A DNA stretch of 16,453 nt from Candidatus Hydrogenedens terephthalaticus JGI OTU-1 (lineage in GTDB: Bacteria > Hydrogenedentota > Hydrogenedentia > Hydrogenedentales > Hydrogenedentaceae): NCBI GenBank assembly GCA_000493945.1, contig AWNW01000004.1, positions 23,648-40,100 of the forward strand, in the 5' to 3' direction. Made by a program: the position numbers and the translations under genes. Below, piece by piece: positions 5,652 to 13,722 of this stretch (positions are counted from its first letter, which is position 1; the number at the start of each line of letters is the position of its first letter). A model generated the notes under the pieces. That model saw only the letters and a list, made by a program, of their open reading frames with translations, made no database searches and was not told the DNA's origin.

Positions 5652-7664
5652 TTAAAATCCCTTCAAATCTTCATCATCTAACGGAATAACTTGTTGTGGA
5701 TTAACTACATCTCCTTTGCTTGCAGTATGAGAAGCAGGTAATGCGTGTCCAATACTCTTCGGCTTCCGTCGGTCTTCTTTTTTTATTGATGTATCAACAA
5801 TTTTATGTTGTTTTCTACTACTTGTTATATTTGTTAAATGGGTACCATCCGTATCTACATTTCCAACTAAGGATTGTAACTGCCTGATTAGAGATAACAT
5901 TTCATTTGCTTGTGCGTTTAATTCTTCACTTGCTGAAGCGGATTCTTCTGAATTAGCGGCTACTTCTTGTGTTGCTTTATTTATTTCCATTACAGCCGTA
6001 TTAATTTGTTCTACTCCTTTTGCTTGTTCATTTGTAGCTGAATTCACTTCCGCGATTAGTGTATTTACTCTATCAGCGATTTCTCGAACCTTTGTTAATG
6101 CATCATTAACCTGTGCACTTTCCTGTATTGATTCCTCTGCTCTTTTTACAGATTCTTCTATCATCTGTTGAGTATTTTTTGCCGCTTCTGCACTCCGTTG
6201 GGCTAATCTTCTGACCTCTTCTGCTACTACCGCAAAGCCTTTTCCTGCATCTCCTGCTCGTGCTGCTTCAACCGCCGCATTTAGTGCTAATAAATTTGTC
6301 TGAAATGCAATTTCATCTATGGTCTTAATTATACCGGCTGTGTTGGCGGATGCTTTTTGTAATGCTTGCATATTGTTCAATAAAATATTAGTAGCTTCAA
6401 CACACTTCATTATTGTAGATTGCGTTTCTTTCATCATTTGCTCTGCTTGAGAGGCATTTGATGCATTTTGTTGTATCATAGAGTTTAGTTCTTCTAAGGA
6501 TGCAGAAGTTTCTTCTGTACTGGAAGCCTGCTCACTTGCCGCAGAGGCTAAGGATTGACTTGCCTGAGATACCTGCTCTGATGCAGATGAAACTTGCAAT
6601 GCTCCGTCCTTCAACCGTGAACTTATATCCTGCATAACTTTATTCATAGAACGAGAGATAAGAATACTAATTACAATAGTAACAATAATACTCAATGTAA
6701 CCATTATTCCATAAAATAGAATGGCTACTGAACCTGTTCTCATTGCCGATGTGCCTTCTGTATTAGTTTTTTCTTCTATATCACCCACAAGTTGTGCAAG
6801 TATGTCTCTTGCTTTAGAATAGTTAGCATAATTACCAACAAGAGCCTGCTCAGACATTTTCTTATATACTTCATTTGCTTTCTCTGCTGTTAATAACAAT
6901 GAATCAAAACCATCAAACACCTTCTTCATATCATCCGCAATATTGTTGAGTAATTGCATAGCAGTATCTTTATCCCCTTGTGCCAATGTTAATTTAATAT
7001 TCTTTATTTCTTCATGAAATTTTTGATGGGGAACTTTTATCTGCTCTATAATAGTATTTGTTTCTATATCATCTGATTTATAAGTGGAAAGCCATTTACC
7101 AAAATTACATGCAGTATAGTCATCCCCTCCTTCAAAATCTTTACCTGTTATTATATAATCTCGAACCGCATTACATAATTTATAATGGTCCCCTATAAAT
7201 TGCTTTATATCTCTCTGTAATTCCATCGGATTTCTTAAATTATATTTTTGAAATTCTTTAACAATTTCTACATATTTTTCATGGTCTTTCCACCAAAGAG
7301 AAAATGTAGATTTGAAATCCTCCCACATTTTCTTTTCCTGTTCTGTTTTTTCAAGACTATCTATATCTGTGAAGAGTTGGTCAATTACCTTTTTATCTTC
7401 TACAAACTGCTTCATTCTTTCATCTCGTTCATTTGATGATATATTAGATAATAAAGTATTTTCAGCAGCATCTATTCTTGTAAAATATATCCGGATTTGC
7501 AGAAGATTTTGCATAAAAGGAAGATCTCTTTTCACAACTTGTTCCAATCCTCCATTGACCCTATTTAGAGAAAATACTGCAATAATCCCAAGCAAAATTG
7601 AAATAATTACTGAAAAACCGAAGCCCATAAGTAATCTTTTTCCGATAGTCATTTGCTTTTTCAT
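5652..7664 (-). CDS. Methyl-accepting chemotaxis protein with periplasmic CZB-type zinc domain
   Basis: This is a transmembrane chemoreceptor of 670 residues that signals to CheA through CheW. A short cytoplasmic start is followed by TM1 (about 13-33), a helical periplasmic region to about 312, and TM2 (about 313-336). The cytoplasmic hairpin has the conserved tip around 448-497 (DEIAFQTNLLALNAAVEAAR and following), flanked by Glu/Gln/Ala/Ser-rich methylation helices. Its tail ends DDEDLKGF. The periplasmic part contains H160, C186 (in ACNFGKWL), H213 and H217. The last three spacings (27 and 4) equal those of the zinc-binding CZB domain of E. coli DgcZ (Cys52, His79, His83). CZB domains usually lie in the cytoplasm, so this placement is notable. 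The helical hairpin resembles the 40H class. The ATG at 7664 has AGAAGGAA 7 bp upstream. It is the first gene of the chemotaxis operon. Confidence 0.95.
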   Translation of the reverse strand: MKKQMTIGKRLLMGFGFSVIISILLGIIAVFSLNRVNGGLEQVVKRDLPFMQNLLQIRIYFTRIDAAENTLLSNISSNERDERMKQFVEDKKVIDQLFTDIDSLEKTEQEKKMWEDFKSTFSLWWKDHEKYVEIVKEFQKYNLRNPMELQRDIKQFIGDHYKLCNAVRDYIITGKDFEGGDDYTACNFGKWLSTYKSDDIETNTIIEQIKVPHQKFHEEIKNIKLTLAQGDKDTAMQLLNNIADDMKKVFDGFDSLLLTAEKANEVYKKMSEQALVGNYANYSKARDILAQLVGDIEEKTNTEGTSAMRTGSVAILFYGIMVTLSIIVTIVISILISRSMNKVMQDISSRLKDGALQVSSASEQVSQASQSLASAASEQASSTEETSASLEELNSMIQQNASNASQAEQMMKETQSTIMKCVEATNILLNNMQALQKASANTAGIIKTIDEIAFQTNLLALNAAVEAARAGDAGKGFAVVAEEVRRLAQRSAEAAKNTQQMIEESVKRAEESIQESAQVNDALTKVREIADRVNTLIAEVNSATNEQAKGVEQINTAVMEINKATQEVAANSEESASASEELNAQANEMLSLIRQLQSLVGNVDTDGTHLTNITSSRKQHKIVDTSIKKEDRRKPKSIGHALPASHTASKGDVVNPQQVIPLDDEDLKGF

Positions 7665-8027
7665 AGCCCAATTCCTTCTTTTAATGTTAAAAGTTTAAAG
7701 TGAACACTAAAATATATCTTATAAAGCATTTTTATATTTAAAGTCAAATAAAAACATAAATTATTTAATTTTTTTAAAATATTAAATATAATTACTATTA
7801 TATATCTAAATATTTAAAGGAATTATTTAATAATATTTAAATCATTATAAAAAACAATATGCAAATAAATTGTAATTTAAATATTTTAAACATATTTATT
7901 ATAAAATACACAGAAGTTTATTAATTATATCAACAATGTTTCTACGAAGCACTTTTGCTATTTGCCTATCCATCCCATTCTTTTTTCATATAAAAATACC
8001 TATGCTACAACAATTTTTCGTTTAATT
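7665..8027. other. AT-rich intergenic region upstream of mcp
   Basis: There is no credible gene here. From 7731 to 7900 I count 13 G or C bases in 170, about 92% A+T, far above the surroundings. Runs such as TATTTAAA and AATATTTAAA recur without a clean period. The region nearest mcp contains a candidate promoter. Such DNA could be curved or bound by an AT-hook or H-NS-like protein, but the sequence alone does not show this. Confidence 0.7.
7718..7747 (-). promoter_or_regulatory. Candidate sigma70-type promoter of the mcp-che operon
   Basis: On the minus strand TTGACT (bases 7747-7742) is followed after 17 bases by TTATAA (7724-7719); reading one base later gives TATAAG with an 18-base spacer. 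The -10 box lies about 55 bp before the mcp ATG. No sigma28-type GCCGATAA box was seen upstream of mcp. In AT-rich DNA a -10 match is cheap, so the -35 match carries most of the weight. Confidence 0.5.
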
Positions 8028-8032
8028 CATCC

Positions 8033-8200
8033 CATTTGTCCGCAGGTCTGCAGCGGATAGTGGAGGACCATGTATTACCCCATCTGTCTCATTCGTTCCA
8101 TTCGTCCCATCTATCCGCAGGTCTGCAGCGGATACTGGACGACCATGTTTTATCTCATCCGTCCCATTTGTCTCATGTGTCTCATTTGTCCCATCTGTCC
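8033..8200. repeat. Compound repeat: two 39-bp cores embedded in arrays of a 9-bp unit
   Basis: The plus strand shows a 9-bp unit with consensus CATYYGTCC: one unit at 8033-8041, four at 8081-8116 and five at 8156-8200. Two 39-bp cores, at 8042-8080 and 8117-8155, interrupt the array with a 75-bp period. The cores differ at only a few bases and share GCAGGTCTGCAGCGGATA and GACCATGT. TCCGC at the array/core junction and GCGGA inside the core form a short inverted repeat. The block is richer in G+C than its surroundings. Because 9, 39 and 75 are multiples of three, it stays open as a 65-codon minus-strand frame (8022-8219) with a TTG start and no ribosome site, which I regard as not a gene. It lies just after the stop codon of the upstream minus-strand gene. 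Confidence 0.9.
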
Positions 8201-8233
8201 CCTCTACTCTCTCACGCAATCATTCATAACAAT

Positions 8234-11200
8234 CTAATCATGTATCTTAATCGTTTTCTCTATTGTAGTGCCGGTTGTTATTTCTTTTGCTACCACAACA
8301 TACCACCCTGCAGGTAGATTTTTAGGTATAGCAATATAGGTTTCCCCTTTACCTTCCTTATTTGTTTTAACAATCTGTGAGTTAATTACAATCCCTTTTT
8401 TATCACCTTTTGTTTTTAGTTCAATATTTACCCAGTGGTCAAAAAATATTTTTTCTTTTCCTTTTTGTTTTAATTCAATTTTAATAGGCAACTGCTTCCC
8501 GGATTCTATTACTTCTGGAATAGAGAGTTTCACTTCTTTTAACAAGTATAGATTAGCACAAATAAAAAATGGGTGTGAATTATGTACATTCATTTGCATA
8601 CTTTTTTTTGATTTAATTCTTTTTTCATTGAATAAATCCCATAATTCTTTTTCTTTATATATCTCTGAATTAATTTTGGATTCATTATTCACAGCAATTG
8701 GCTCAAAATTAGGTAACCAGACTATAAATCTTTTTTCGTTAAACGAATAAAATTTTCCATCTATCCATTCGTTTTCATGTAAAAAAGGACTGTAAACCTC
8801 CTTTTTTATTAATATATCCTGTATAAATCTTATTTTCTTTTTCAAATCTTCTATGGGTTCAAGTCCTATATTTTTAGATAAACTTTCATTTAATAAAAAA
8901 ACACTATCATTCTTAATCGTTTCTTTCCGAACATCACGATTATCCATTAATTTCCGCAATTCCATAGTTAAATCATTATTGCTTACAATTCCAGGAGAAA
9001 TATCCGCAATAATAGCACCATTGATTAAAAACTCGGATAAATTTTCTATCTCTTCTTCTGACAGCCATAGACAACAGGGTAAAATTAAAACTTTCATCTG
9101 ACTATTTTTTAAAATATCTTCTTTTGTAACAACTATCGGATTTATTCCATACCCATTTAATAGTCGTGTAAAATAGGTAAAGGAATCTCTATGACTGAAT
9201 TCTGGGATATTCGTCGTTAAAAAAAGATTTTCAGGTGATAGGTAAATACCTACTTCTTCATTAAAGTCGGGTTTTAATTGGAGGATGAAATCTTTTATAC
9301 CTCCTTTAAGTCGCTCGGATATATGCAAAAGTGAACATATTTCGGGCGTTAAATTTCCATCTTTATCGAACAGTTTAATAGGTAATGAATTATACATATC
9401 ACCATTTACATTTTTTAGCCATACACCATTTGCTTGATTGAATACTGCATTCCAATAATTCCATATCATTCCCTGCTGTGTCTGTTGGGAATTAGCAAAA
9501 TCAAAGCATACCCAGAAGGCTTTTCCTTTTGATTTAATATAAGGAGCAAGTGCAAAGTTAAAAGGTTCAGGTTCCAGAACAACCCAATCCATAGAATTAA
9601 TATATTCAACCCAATCAATATCTGTTCTATTATTTTTTCCATTGTAATATCGAAATCCTATTGGAATGTTAGGAAAAAATGGTGTTAATTTATTTTTTAT
9701 GTCTACTTCAAAATTTATCAAACTATCTTCCATAAACTTTCTGTAAAAAGATAAATAAGCAGGAAAACTTTTATTTATAACATTCTCTCTCAGCAATTCG
9801 ATATTCTCATATTCAAATTTTCCTGTTAATCCAGGTATAGTTTCTAAATATTCATATAAATGACAAAATTGCATGAATTTGTTTATACAGTTTTCACAAA
9901 AACAGACCCATTCCTCTGTTTGTACCAGACAATTATTCATACCTAATGAAATAGCATAAGGCGTTGGTATAGTCATATAATTGAGCGTATGATTTAAATT
10001 ATCTTTTACTTTATTTTGGTAATTCTCATCATTTATACAAGGTTCTCTCTGCGTTTTATTAGTGGCATTGGAAACGGTCTCTTCTGCCACTTGAACAATA
10101 CAAGGCTGGTAAAGTTTTGTAATTCCTGGTAGTTTATACTGTTCTAAAGAAAGATAATTACCACAATTAAAATTATTCATTAAGAATTTTGCTATTTGTA
10201 ATTGATTATATTCGCGAATATTATTAAGTTGAACAAAATCTTTCCATCCCCTATTAAATATTTTTCTTTGAACAGGGATAAAAAGAGAACGATAGGAAAA
10301 TAAGTTGGAATAATTTGTGCCTAAAGAAGTTACTCGAACAGGCGTTCCCCATATATTTATTTTTAAGTAATTACCGGTAAGATTAGCAAAGTTTATTGTT
10401 ATACGAACCTCTCCCCCCTTTCCTGTTATAGGTTGGCTCTGCTCACAAACTAAATTTCCCTCCATGTTTGTTAAATAGGGATAATTATCAATCCCTTGAA
10501 CAACAATGGTTCCTTCTCTGCTTTCCATTATGTTGGGTGGAACATTAATTTTGAGGCTAATAGAATCATTGGGAAAAACATAATTTTTATTGGGTTCTAC
10601 AGATAAAATATCAGGCCAGGAATTAAATGTAAATCGTTTGGAAAAGAAATCCAATATTTTTTTCTTACGGATGAGCCATATATCAAAAAAGTAATTTCCT
10701 GCCCCCACAGGCAATTCTACCTGTGTAAAAGTTCGTCCTTTATTTTGGATATTGGGCTTAAACTCATATTGCTGATATGAATAAAATTCATTTTCCCTGC
10801 GTATTTGAATTTTTATTTCATCTATTTTTTGTCTTTCTTTTCTTTCTAATTCAATATAAAAGGGATAAGTTCCGGGACCTAATAAAGATTGATTTAAATT
10901 TTGAATAACCATCATGGGTAATTCAGGTGGGATTTCTTCTTCGACAGGACCCGTAGGTTTTGCATCAGATACATTTATTATTTTGCAACCTTGTGATATG
11001 CCACTGCCCCAGAGTATTAACGAAATAATACCTGCCCATGCATTTTCCAAACAAATCATCTCTTCAGTAACCGCTTTTTCAGGTAAAAGGGCATGGTTTA
11101 ATACACCATTTAAATAATTCTGGATATAAATAATCTTCCCTTTTTCAAATTCTGCACATGTAACCTTAATACTATTTATAATATCTCTTATACCGTTGTT

Positions 11201-11794
11201 CCAACCTGAAAATAAATTTGCCCATCGTTCGGAAGGTTCTGTATTGGGTTCCAGATTGTTAATAAATTCTTCTATAGGATGAGGTTGAGTAGGTATTAGA
11301 GGGGTAGACGGAATTATAAGGAAACCACATCCCTTTGAAGTTTTGCTAATAAGTGATTCGTAAATTTCCTTTGGAAGAATATTTAATTCAATACCTGCAA
11401 TAATAATTAAGTCCCACTTTTTTTCTATATCATCTCTAATTTGCTTAATAATGTTTTCACTTTTGCGTTCTTCCTTACACCATATCCCCCACAGCGGGTC
11501 ACAACCTAAATGAGAAGCATCTTCTGTAGTGATTAATTGGACAGAACAATCCAATCGCTTTTCCAGTTCTACAAAATCCAGAGAACAGTAATGGGGAGCA
11601 ATGGCTAATATTTTTAACGACCCATATTCCAAAGGTTTGCCCCACAAAACAGGGGTTGTAGAATCTGAAATGGAATAAGTAGGTGATTTTTTATCCTCTT
11701 TTTTGAAGCAATTCAAAGAAAAACTTTGATAGGCTACCAGAAAGTAGAGGAGGACAAAACAAAACTGAAAAGATTTTTTTACAAATATATTCAT
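8234..11794 (-). CDS. Very large exported protein, GH42/GH-A-like (activity doubtful)
   Basis: The 1186-residue product opens with a basic, hydrophobic stretch (residues 5-27) that fits an export signal; there is no good lipobox. Residues about 60-165 look like a Rossmann-type/ThuA-like fold (LIIIAGIELN and GFLIIPSTP strands). Residues about 295-510 are beta-rich, probably immunoglobulin-like modules. Residues about 525-835 resemble the TIM barrel of GH42-like clan GH-A enzymes, with a CFCENC motif at 631-636. Residues about 845-935 resemble the GH42 trimerisation domain (MKVLILPCCLWLSEEEI then GAIIADISPGI). The last 100 residues resemble a macroglobulin- or filamin-like beta-sandwich (LPAGWYVVVAKE). 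Where relatives usually read SLGDE just before the Cys motif, this protein reads SLGMNN (616-621), so the expected acidic residue is absent and hydrolase activity is uncertain. No good Shine-Dalgarno precedes the ATG. Fold assignments are from memory of family patterns. Confidence 0.75.
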   Translation of the reverse strand: MNIFVKKSFQFCFVLLYFLVAYQSFSLNCFKKEDKKSPTYSISDSTTPVLWGKPLEYGSLKILAIAPHYCSLDFVELEKRLDCSVQLITTEDASHLGCDPLWGIWCKEERKSENIIKQIRDDIEKKWDLIIIAGIELNILPKEIYESLISKTSKGCGFLIIPSTPLIPTQPHPIEEFINNLEPNTEPSERWANLFSGWNNGIRDIINSIKVTCAEFEKGKIIYIQNYLNGVLNHALLPEKAVTEEMICLENAWAGIISLILWGSGISQGCKIINVSDAKPTGPVEEEIPPELPMMVIQNLNQSLLGPGTYPFYIELERKERQKIDEIKIQIRRENEFYSYQQYEFKPNIQNKGRTFTQVELPVGAGNYFFDIWLIRKKKILDFFSKRFTFNSWPDILSVEPNKNYVFPNDSISLKINVPPNIMESREGTIVVQGIDNYPYLTNMEGNLVCEQSQPITGKGGEVRITINFANLTGNYLKINIWGTPVRVTSLGTNYSNLFSYRSLFIPVQRKIFNRGWKDFVQLNNIREYNQLQIAKFLMNNFNCGNYLSLEQYKLPGITKLYQPCIVQVAEETVSNATNKTQREPCINDENYQNKVKDNLNHTLNYMTIPTPYAISLGMNNCLVQTEEWVCFCENCINKFMQFCHLYEYLETIPGLTGKFEYENIELLRENVINKSFPAYLSFYRKFMEDSLINFEVDIKNKLTPFFPNIPIGFRYYNGKNNRTDIDWVEYINSMDWVVLEPEPFNFALAPYIKSKGKAFWVCFDFANSQQTQQGMIWNYWNAVFNQANGVWLKNVNGDMYNSLPIKLFDKDGNLTPEICSLLHISERLKGGIKDFILQLKPDFNEEVGIYLSPENLFLTTNIPEFSHRDSFTYFTRLLNGYGINPIVVTKEDILKNSQMKVLILPCCLWLSEEEIENLSEFLINGAIIADISPGIVSNNDLTMELRKLMDNRDVRKETIKNDSVFLLNESLSKNIGLEPIEDLKKKIRFIQDILIKKEVYSPFLHENEWIDGKFYSFNEKRFIVWLPNFEPIAVNNESKINSEIYKEKELWDLFNEKRIKSKKSMQMNVHNSHPFFICANLYLLKEVKLSIPEVIESGKQLPIKIELKQKGKEKIFFDHWVNIELKTKGDKKGIVINSQIVKTNKEGKGETYIAIPKNLPAGWYVVVAKEITTGTTIEKTIKIHD

Positions 11795-11880
11795 TTTAAA
11801 TTCGTAATTCTGAAGTTATTTATATTATTTTATATATCATAGTAACAGCATGATTAAAATTAATAGATAGGAGATTGAAT
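11795..11880. other. Divergent intergenic region between the GH-like gene and the DUF4838 gene
   Basis: These 86 bp separate two divergent starts and must hold both promoters if each gene has its own. The stretch is very AT-rich, with TATATTATTTTATATATCAT at 11821-11840, so -10-like hexamers exist on both strands. No convincing -35 partner or operator palindrome was found. Confidence 0.5.
11869..11874 (+). promoter_or_regulatory. Ribosome binding site fixing the DUF4838 start
   Basis: AGGAGA lies six bases before the ATG at 11881. An in-frame TTG at 11875 directly abuts this site, so it cannot be the start. Confidence 0.8.
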
Positions 11881-13710
11881 ATGCAATTTTTAAAGAACTC
11901 TCTGATAATATTGCTTGCCTTATTCGTTATAACTTCGGGTTGTGCCCGAAAACCTTCGTTGATTATGGGAGATTATTTCATAATTGTAAAAAATGGAACC
12001 CCTCAATGTAGTATTGTTATCCCGGAAAATTGTATTCCCTCTGTGAAATATGCAAGTGAAGAATTACAAAAATTTATAAAAGAAATGAGTGGTGCAGAAA
12101 TTCCTATTATTACAGATGCTTCTCCTGTTCAAGGTAAAGAAATAATATTGGGGAAAAGTAAGCGATTGGAAAATATAGACTATAAAATTGATTGGGAAAA
12201 TTTAGGAGAGGAAGGATATAACCTGCTTGTTACAAAGGATAACATCATTATTGCCGGTGGAGAACCCCGAGGAACTTTATACGGAGTTTATGGTGTTCTT
12301 GATGACCATTTAGGCTGTCGTTGGTTTACTCCTACGGTAAGTAGAATTCCTAAAATGGAGACCATTGCATTACCTGCTCTGAATGAAATCTTTATACCTC
12401 CTTTAGAATATCGTGAACCCTTTACAATGGATGGATTTATAGATGGAGATTGGTGTGCCCGTAATCGTGCCAATGGAAATACCTGCCGACTTGAAGAAAA
12501 ACACGGAAGTAAAATTATTTATTATGGTTTTGTTCATACTTTTGATGCCCTTGTTCCACCGGAAAAATATTTTGACACACATCCCGAATACTTTTCCATG
12601 GTAGATGGAAAGAGAATTAAAGAAAGGACACAACTCTGTTGCACCAACGAAGAAGTAATCCAGTTAGTCATAGAAGAAGTTAAAAAATGGATGAGAGAAC
12701 ATCCCGAAGCAAAAGTATTCTCGGTTTCTCAGAATGACTGGTATAATTTCTGTCAATGTCCGAAATGTTCCGCATTAGCAACCGCCGAAGATTCTCAGAT
12801 GGGTCCTCTATTATACCTTGTGAATAGTGTTGCTCGTGCTGTGCGTGATGAATTTCCCGATAAGGTTATAGATACACTTGCCTATCAATGGTCGCGGAAA
12901 CCCCCAAAGACAATGCGTCCTGAACCTAATGTTATTATTCGTCTTTGCAGTATTGAGTGCTGCTTTGCTCATCCTTTTGAAAGTTGTGTGTCAAAACAGA
13001 ATCGTGATTTTGTAAAGGATGTAGAGGGCTGGTCTCAAATATGCAATCGTTTATGGGTTTGGGACTATGTAACTTCATTCAGTCATTATTTAGTTCCTTT
13101 CCCGAATCTCGAAGTTCGTGCACCCAACATAAGATTTTTTGTAAAACATAATGTTACAGGTATATTTGAACAGGATACCTATACAACTTTACATGGAGAA
13201 TTTAATGAACTCAGTGCTTACTTAAACGCAAAATTATTATGGGACCCTGCTTATGATGATAAATTAGCAATTACTGAATTTGTTGATGCTTTTTATGAAG
13301 ATGCGGGACCTTATATCATGGAATACCTGAAACTAATACATAAACCGACCCAAAAAAGAGAAATCCACATGAATATCTGGGTAGGTCCTAATGGTAAACA
13401 TATAACACCTGATATGTTAAAACAGGCAGAGATTATTTTCGATAAGGCGGAAAATGCTGTAGCAGACAATCCCGAGGTATTAGAGCGGGTAAAGGTGGCA
13501 AGATTAAGTATTGACTATACAATTATGGAAAGAGCCAGAAAAAGAGATACTGACATGAAGATGAAAAATGAAGACCCAACAATGGTATCTCGTGCCAAAC
13601 GCTTTTTTGAAATTGCTGAACGGAATAATGTTACGCAATATCGGGAATCGAATGGAAGTATAGCAGATTATAAAAAAATTATTGAAGAATGGTTAGGAAC
13701 AACCCTGTAA
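11881..13710 (+). CDS. DUF4838 family lipoprotein, probable carbohydrate-associated protein
   Basis: The 609-residue product begins with a lipoprotein-type signal (hydrophobic 7-18, then ITSGC with the lipidated Cys at 21). Residues about 35-165 match the alpha/beta domain that precedes the barrel in alpha-glucuronidase and hexosaminidase-like enzymes, ending with the characteristic GGEPRGTLYGVYGVLDDHLG block (about 126-145) and CRWFTP. The DUF4838 core follows (about 185-465), with SQNDW at 283-287 directly before a CQCPKC motif (291-296), then LWVWDYVTSF and GIFEQDTYTT. Family members are found in polysaccharide-degrading bacteria and are thought to be glycoside-hydrolase-like, but I know of no settled substrate. 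The C-terminal 140 residues are helical. The gene is divergent from the GH-like gene, and its stop lies 12 bp from the stop of the convergent acylase-family gene. Family identity is good; catalytic role is inference. Confidence 0.88.
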   Translation: MQFLKNSLIILLALFVITSGCARKPSLIMGDYFIIVKNGTPQCSIVIPENCIPSVKYASEELQKFIKEMSGAEIPIITDASPVQGKEIILGKSKRLENIDYKIDWENLGEEGYNLLVTKDNIIIAGGEPRGTLYGVYGVLDDHLGCRWFTPTVSRIPKMETIALPALNEIFIPPLEYREPFTMDGFIDGDWCARNRANGNTCRLEEKHGSKIIYYGFVHTFDALVPPEKYFDTHPEYFSMVDGKRIKERTQLCCTNEEVIQLVIEEVKKWMREHPEAKVFSVSQNDWYNFCQCPKCSALATAEDSQMGPLLYLVNSVARAVRDEFPDKVIDTLAYQWSRKPPKTMRPEPNVIIRLCSIECCFAHPFESCVSKQNRDFVKDVEGWSQICNRLWVWDYVTSFSHYLVPFPNLEVRAPNIRFFVKHNVTGIFEQDTYTTLHGEFNELSAYLNAKLLWDPAYDDKLAITEFVDAFYEDAGPYIMEYLKLIHKPTQKREIHMNIWVGPNGKHITPDMLKQAEIIFDKAENAVADNPEVLERVKVARLSIDYTIMERARKRDTDMKMKNEDPTMVSRAKRFFEIAERNNVTQYRESNGSIADYKKIIEEWLGTTL

Positions 13711-13722
13711 TTTTAATATTGG

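Noticed and set aside
7312..7698. Plus-strand 128-codon frame over the 5' end of mcp.
   Set aside because: It is antisense to the well-supported receptor and lacks recognisable domains or a ribosome site.
8042..8155. Two 39-bp repeats with a 36-bp spacer look like a minimal CRISPR array.
   Set aside because: The spacer is itself four copies of the 9-bp unit that also flanks both cores, and no cas gene is present.
8022..8219. Minus-strand 65-codon frame encoding a Thr/Asn/Gly/Glu-rich peptide.
   Set aside because: It is entirely repeat DNA whose unit lengths are multiples of three, starts with TTG and has no ribosome site. It is annotated as a repeat.
8036..8317. Plus-strand 93-codon frame rich in His, Ser and Leu.
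   Set aside because: It is the opposite-strand reading of the same repeats running into the 3' end of the large minus-strand gene. It has no independent support.
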